DNA of 64,000 nucleotides from NCBI RefSeq assembly GCF_000246855.1, contig NC_016609.1:6460744-6524743 (forward strand), in the 5' to 3' direction. A program made the translations under genes and the position numbers. Origin of the DNA: Niastella koreensis GR20-10. Lineage in GTDB: Bacteria; Bacteroidota; Bacteroidia; Chitinophagales; Chitinophagaceae. Positions 60,427 to 64,000 of the stretch are shown here, in pieces. Numbering within the stretch: position 1 is the first letter of the stretch; every line of letters begins with the position of its first letter. Below the pieces are notes generated by a model. That model ran no database searches. It saw only the letters and a program-made list of their open reading frames with translations, and was not told where the DNA came from.

Positions 60427-61411
60427 ATGTATACCGCTTAATACCAACCACCGCATTCTTGGTAGTAGTACTGGCCGTGTTAAAATAAACGTAGGCGCGG
60501 TATTTATGATCGGTGGTTTCTACCCATACGCCGGCTTCCTGTTTCAGGTTGATGGCGTAATTGGGATCGTTTGTCATATTCAGTTGCTGAAAATCGGGGT
60601 CGTCTATATAGATCCCATACTGCATCTGCGCCAGGTTGTAATCCTGCAGGTTAAATACTTTTCTTACATAGGTGCTTTTGTTTACGCCGGTGGGCAGGGT
60701 AACACCCGGTAAATATTGCGGATCGGCGGCAGGCGATACCAGGGCGAAGTTAAAGGCGCTGGTGGTAATGTTGCGGTACAGGTAAACCAGGTCAATGCTG
60801 CCGGCCCTGGCGGCGGCATCCGCTGCATTGTACGCCGCCATATCAGCGATGGAGATGTACATCAGTCCGCCATCGGTAAGATTAATCCCTTTTTTCATGT
60901 CCATTTTTGCAATGGTATACGGTCCCATTTTATACGAGACCGTTTCACCATCGCTGCTTTGAGCTGAAAAAGTAAAGGATACGGATTGTCCACGGGCCTG
61001 TTCAGGAATTACATAGTAATACCGCAGCGTAGCTGCATTGGTGTCTTTATTAAAGGTAACGGTGGTTACATTTTTACTGGTTACGGACGCGCTGCCTACG
61101 GGGATGCCTATATCAACCCCGGAATTATTCGTGTAGTACGAATTATTTTCCATCCAGGTGCCAACGGCACCATCGATGGAAGCTTCCACGGTGGCATTGG
61201 TAAGCTTGCCTTTTTCGGCAATGATGGCCATGGCATAGGCAAACTCAATGGTTTGGCCAACTATATTAGGCCCCTGCGTTCTTTTTATACAATCGTTTTG
61301 CAGCGTATCTTTTGGCGTGGGGATCTTGTAGTCCTTTTTGGTACAGCTGCTTAATGAAAACAGGCCCCCGAGTAGCAGAGTGCTTATTGTATTTATAAGT
61401 TGAAGTCGCAT
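60422..61411 (-). CDS. DUF4466-type lipoprotein
   Basis: The 329-residue product has a lipoprotein signal (SLSSC, cysteine 23, then TKKD). The body matches the DUF4466 pattern known from heparinase-containing Bacteroidota loci: NDCIKRTQGPNIVGQTIEFAYAMAI, ATVEASIDGAVGTWMENNSYYTNNSGVDIGIPVG, then VVGIKRYTL at the end. It is predicted to be a surface lipoprotein that assists glycan capture. The family assignment is by recall. The order SusC, SusD, small lipoprotein, DUF4466, kelch runs in one direction. Confidence 0.78.
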   Translation of the reverse strand: MRLQLINTISTLLLGGLFSLSSCTKKDYKIPTPKDTLQNDCIKRTQGPNIVGQTIEFAYAMAIIAEKGKLTNATVEASIDGAVGTWMENNSYYTNNSGVDIGIPVGSASVTSKNVTTVTFNKDTNAATLRYYYVIPEQARGQSVSFTFSAQSSDGETVSYKMGPYTIAKMDMKKGINLTDGGLMYISIADMAAYNAADAAARAGSIDLVYLYRNITTSAFNFALVSPAADPQYLPGVTLPTGVNKSTYVRKVFNLQDYNLAQMQYGIYIDDPDFQQLNMTNDPNYAINLKQEAGVWVETTDHKYRAYVYFNTASTTTKNAVVGIKRYTL

Positions 61412-61434
61412 AGTTTGTATGTTTTTCGTGAAAC

Positions 61435-61521
61435 GTGAAAGGCTGAACTACTGCCAGGATTCCCGACAAATTTCATCCGCGCTGCGGCGGTTTGCCGTTT
61501 CCCGTTTGCCGTTTGCCGTTA
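61435..61521. repeat. period-7 array at the end of the small lipoprotein gene
   Basis: The clear part is 61487-61521 (GTTTGCC, GTTTCCC, GTTTGCC, GTTTGCC, GTTATCG). The stop codon of the small lipoprotein (61519-61521) is inside the last unit. Upstream to 61435 only traces (GTGAAAC/GTGAAAG) are seen. Confidence 0.65.
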
Positions 61522-61914
61522 TCGTGGTTGAACAGTTATTAAAACCTGGTACGTTTTGCTGATCTGTCTGTTGCCTGAGATCACGGTATATTGTTTGGGA
61601 TTAGCCAGATCGGAAAAATCAACTTTGCCAACGATCTTGGGATCCAGCTTGCAATCGGTGGCCAGCGTAAACTGCGGGAACAGGTTCTTCAGATCGGTAC
61701 CGAACTGCACGGTCACATTTACCGTTTGGGCAGTAGTATCAATAACCGGCTGCTTGGTCAATACGGTTACATAATCAGCGCCCAGCAATTCAAAATTGCT
61801 TACATAGCACTCCTGCCGGGTTGTTATCAATAAGCCATCGCCGTCTACGGGATGGTCTTTGCTACAAGAGAAGACACTTAGTATTATTAAGGTGCTTATG
61901 ATTATACGTTTCAT
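61519..61914 (-). CDS. small DUF5018-like lipoprotein
   Basis: The 131-residue product has a lipoprotein signal (SVFSC, cysteine 17, then SKD) and one Ig-like domain of the DUF5018 kind: VSNFELLGADYVTVLTKQPVIDTTAQTVNVTVQFGTDLKNLFPQFTLATDCK ends with a KTYQVLITVQPR strand. The layout matches the N-terminal module of the larger lipoprotein at 38061-39755. It lies directly after SusD and is probably an accessory surface glycan-binding protein. Its start ATG is preceded by a T-rich run and a 7-bp array. Confidence 0.75.
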   Translation of the reverse strand: MKRIIISTLIILSVFSCSKDHPVDGDGLLITTRQECYVSNFELLGADYVTVLTKQPVIDTTAQTVNVTVQFGTDLKNLFPQFTLATDCKLDPKIVGKVDFSDLANPKQYTVISGNRQISKTYQVLITVQPR

Positions 61915-61929
61915 TTTTTCTTTTTTTTG

Positions 61930-62004
61930 AGTTCCAAGTTCAGAGTTCCGAGTTCAGAGTTTCGGGTTCAACCTGGAACCTGAAACTTTGAACTGATTAA
62001 CTGG
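61930..62004. repeat. period-7 array abutting the last SusD stop codon
   Basis: Units GAGTTCC, AAGTTCA, GAGTTCC, GAGTTCA, GAGTTTC, GGGTTCA, then an inverted half (ACCTGGAACCTGAAACTTTGAAC). It fills the gap between the SusD stop (62005) and the small lipoprotein start. Confidence 0.75.
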
Positions 62005-63891
62005 TTACCTCCAGGGAACATTCTGCGTCAGATTCGGATTTCTGTCTCTTTCCGATTGCGGGATCTTGAAAATATAATCCTGCTGGTATTCGCGGAAGGA
62101 GGTGTTCTGGAAATACCGTTGCGCCTGTGCCCCCCAGGTATCGTAGCGCCATACACCGGCGGCATTGCCCGGGCCTACCCATCTTGTTTCAATCACGCGC
62201 CAGCGGCGAAGATCGAAGGAGCGTTGTCCTTCCCCGATCAGTTCTACTATTCTTTCCTGTTCAATAGCGTCGAAGAAAACACCGGCACCGGATGTTTTAG
62301 CCGCGGCCAATGGTGGCAGGTTGCCCCTGTGCCGTACTTTGTTCACCAGGTCAATCGCATCGGGCTGCGGACCACCTACTTCGTTGCTGGCTTCGGCATA
62401 CATCAGGTACACATCGGCCAAACGAATTACCGGCCAGGCGTAATCGCCATCGCTCCGGCCCTGCCCGGCATAGTTGCGAACGAATTTGCGGAACACAAAG
62501 CCCGAATTGGAACCATCGGTATTATACGTGATGTAATTCTGGCCGCCGATGGTTACATTGGCGCCCCATGTTTTGTAGATAAAGGGGCACATGCCTGTTG
62601 ACGCCAGGGATACCATGCCCAGGCTCATTTCATAATCCCATTCAATGGTTGATTTACACCGGTAGTCGCGGTTGGCATAACTGGCAGGGTTGACTGCCGA
62701 GTTAACCCGGGTGCGGGCATCTGCCACGGTGGTGGGGTTCAGCCCAACCAGCTTGGGAGCAAAATCACCAGTAGTAAGCAATTGATAACGATCGGCTATT
62801 TCAAAACGGGGCGATACCCAGCATTGTGACCCTTCGTGCGAACGGCCGGCAAAGTCGCGCATCAGTTCTTCGCCCTGGTTGGTGCCGGTGCCGCCATGGG
62901 TAAAATACAGCAGGTTTTCCGGATCGCCATTGGCCTTGGGCGTAAACAAATAATAATAGTTGGGTAATTTATCGGCTTTGCCCAGCGTATCAATATCACC
63001 CGGCTCACCGCCTTTATATAAGGTAAGTCCGAAGTTGGTGGCTACATTTTTAAAATCGGCCGCTGCGGCAGTGAAGGCGGCAGTCGCTTCTGTCGCATTC
63101 TGCGTAAAACCTTCCAGCTCGGGCCAGCCATTCTTTTTCCAGGAACCCCAGTATAAATACACTTTACCACGTAAGGCAAGGGCCGCTGTTTTTGCCATTC
63201 TTCCAACTGCCACGTTGGTAGAGGGTGCCGGCAGTTTGTTATAGGCGTAGGTAAGATCGGCAATAATGGAATCTTTTACCTGGCTGATAGGCATACGGGC
63301 CAGATCACCGATTTCCACATTGGCATCATCTACACTACTGCTCACCGTGTGGCTGAGAAAAGGCACATCGCCCCACATGCTGATGAGTTTGAAATAACAA
63401 AGGGCACGCAACAGGCGGGCTTCCCCTATAATGTTTTCCAGGTTGGGCACCGAGGTGGCGCCTGCCGTTTGCAACATGTTGGTTACATTATCAATTACAT
63501 AGTTGGCGCGGTTAACCCCGCCATACAGGTACTTGAACATTTTATCGAACGAGCCGCCATAACCGGTAGGGTTGTAATTGCCATTATAATACGCATCACC
63601 CAGGCGCAGGTTATTGTTAGTGGCGCTGTTGGTGCCACTGCGGTCGCGGAAATATTCACCCTGGCCATCGAAATAATAATCACGATCGAAGCAAGGCCTG
63701 ATGGAAGCATAGGCTCCCATCAGTGCATACGTTGCATCAGCTTCAGTTTTCCAGTACTGGGATATCAGGATCTCGGTGGTTGGGTCCTGGTCAAGGAGTC
63801 CCTTACGGCAGGCAGTTTGCATTAATACAAAGCCTGCCAGGATAATAAAAACGGGTATTCTTATAGATATAGTTGTATTTCTTTGTTTCAT
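62005..63891 (-). CDS. SusD/RagB-family glycan-binding lipoprotein
   Basis: The 628-residue product has a lipoprotein signal (MQTAC, cysteine 28, then RK) and SusD landmarks: TTEILISQYWKTEADATYALMGAYASIR, NIIGEARLLRALCYFKLISMWGDVPFL, VIRLADVYLMYAEASNEVGGPQPDAIDLVNKVRHR and IEQERIVELIGEGQRSFDLRRWRVIE. It is longer than the other SusD proteins here, through a large insert between the TPR-like part and the C-terminus. It pairs with the SusC whose end lies just upstream, in a locus with a heparinase-like lyase. Confidence 0.92.
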   Translation of the reverse strand: MKQRNTTISIRIPVFIILAGFVLMQTACRKGLLDQDPTTEILISQYWKTEADATYALMGAYASIRPCFDRDYYFDGQGEYFRDRSGTNSATNNNLRLGDAYYNGNYNPTGYGGSFDKMFKYLYGGVNRANYVIDNVTNMLQTAGATSVPNLENIIGEARLLRALCYFKLISMWGDVPFLSHTVSSSVDDANVEIGDLARMPISQVKDSIIADLTYAYNKLPAPSTNVAVGRMAKTAALALRGKVYLYWGSWKKNGWPELEGFTQNATEATAAFTAAAADFKNVATNFGLTLYKGGEPGDIDTLGKADKLPNYYYLFTPKANGDPENLLYFTHGGTGTNQGEELMRDFAGRSHEGSQCWVSPRFEIADRYQLLTTGDFAPKLVGLNPTTVADARTRVNSAVNPASYANRDYRCKSTIEWDYEMSLGMVSLASTGMCPFIYKTWGANVTIGGQNYITYNTDGSNSGFVFRKFVRNYAGQGRSDGDYAWPVIRLADVYLMYAEASNEVGGPQPDAIDLVNKVRHRGNLPPLAAAKTSGAGVFFDAIEQERIVELIGEGQRSFDLRRWRVIETRWVGPGNAAGVWRYDTWGAQAQRYFQNTSFREYQQDYIFKIPQSERDRNPNLTQNVPWR

Positions 63892-63902
63892 ACTGCAGCA
63901 GT

Positions 63903-64000
63903 TTATAATCCTAATTGTACAGACAGGGCATACGATTTAACCAGCGGATACATGTTGTTGTTACTACCCGCTTTTTCGGGATCCAGTCCCCGGAACGAAG
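63903..64000 (-). CDS. SusC-family transporter, C-terminal end only
   Basis: The minus-strand frame from the window edge reads SFRGLDPEKAGSN then NNMYPLVKSYALSVQLGL and a stop (TAA, 63903-63905). The G-L-D-P-E and the final S-V-Q-L-G-L strand are the standard end of SusC barrels. The gap to SusD is 11 nt. The rest of the gene lies beyond the window. Confidence 0.85.
   Translation of the reverse strand, partial: SFRGLDPEKAGSNNNMYPLVKSYALSVQLGL

Noticed and set aside
1836-62004. CRISPR array explanation for the tandem repeats
   Set aside because: Units are only 7, 8 or 11 bp, contiguous and degenerate, with no unique spacers and no cas genes in the window.

Overview
The window reads as the chromosome of a member of the phylum Bacteroidota, most likely a terrestrial, glycan-degrading Chitinophagaceae relative (Chitinophaga/Niastella type; the rank below phylum is inference). 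Support comes from three complete SusC/SusD pairs plus the 3' end of a fourth SusC, many lipoproteins with a charged segment after the lipid cysteine, FecR/ECF-sigma signalling, and promoters of the Bacteroidota type (TTTG, about 19 nt, TAnnTTTG). No rRNA, tRNA, insertion sequence or CRISPR array was seen.

Layout. (1) 1-5.4 kb: a possible gene remnant and a 30-codon membrane ORF, an outer-membrane beta-barrel protein, a ferredoxin-NADP-reductase-like flavoprotein, a rhomboid protease and a TonB-dependent receptor. (2) 5.6-13.3 kb: a SusD/SusC pair with an upstream FecR anti-sigma factor and a divergent ECF sigma factor, then a coiled-coil lipoprotein; no degradative enzyme is nearby. (3) 13.5-29.6 kb: a complete alginate utilisation locus on the minus strand: SusC, SusD, a surface glycan-binding lipoprotein, a GntR/FadR regulator, PL6, PL17, KdgF, an esterase, PL7, an ExuT-like transporter and an SDR reductase. 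Polymer is cut outside or in the periplasm (PL6, PL7), oligomers are cut to unsaturated monomer (PL17), KdgF opens the ring to DEH, the SDR reduces DEH to KDG, and the transporter imports the sugar. KDG kinase and KDPG aldolase are not in the window. Two GntR-type operators sit on the promoter of the SusC gene.

(4) 29.8-49.6 kb: a twelve-gene minus-strand locus with a divergent ROK repressor: AGE-family epimerase, secreted FAD oxidoreductase, SusC, SusD, DUF5018-type lipoprotein, GHL10-type TIM-barrel lipoprotein, DUF5009 acyltransferase-like membrane protein, sodium symporter, two SGNH esterases, an alpha/beta hydrolase and a DUF4434 TIM barrel. It has no recognisable classical glycoside hydrolase or lyase and is the best candidate here for an undescribed glycan system. 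(5) 49.6-52.8 kb: a long non-coding stretch with an 11-bp periodic sequence and several palindromes, a secreted protein of unknown function and a LacI regulator. (6) 52.8-55.9 kb: a UDP-galactopyranose-mutase-like flavoprotein and a GT-C-like membrane protein, divergent. (7) 55.9-64 kb: a LacI regulator divergent from a heparinase II/III-like enzyme, followed by kelch, DUF4466 and DUF5018-like lipoproteins, a SusD and the end of a SusC that continues beyond the window.

The most unusual non-coding feature is a set of degenerate short tandem arrays (period 7 or 8 bp) that abut or overlap stop codons at more than a dozen gene ends, often as inverted pairs, and that in two places form part of a signal-peptide coding sequence.
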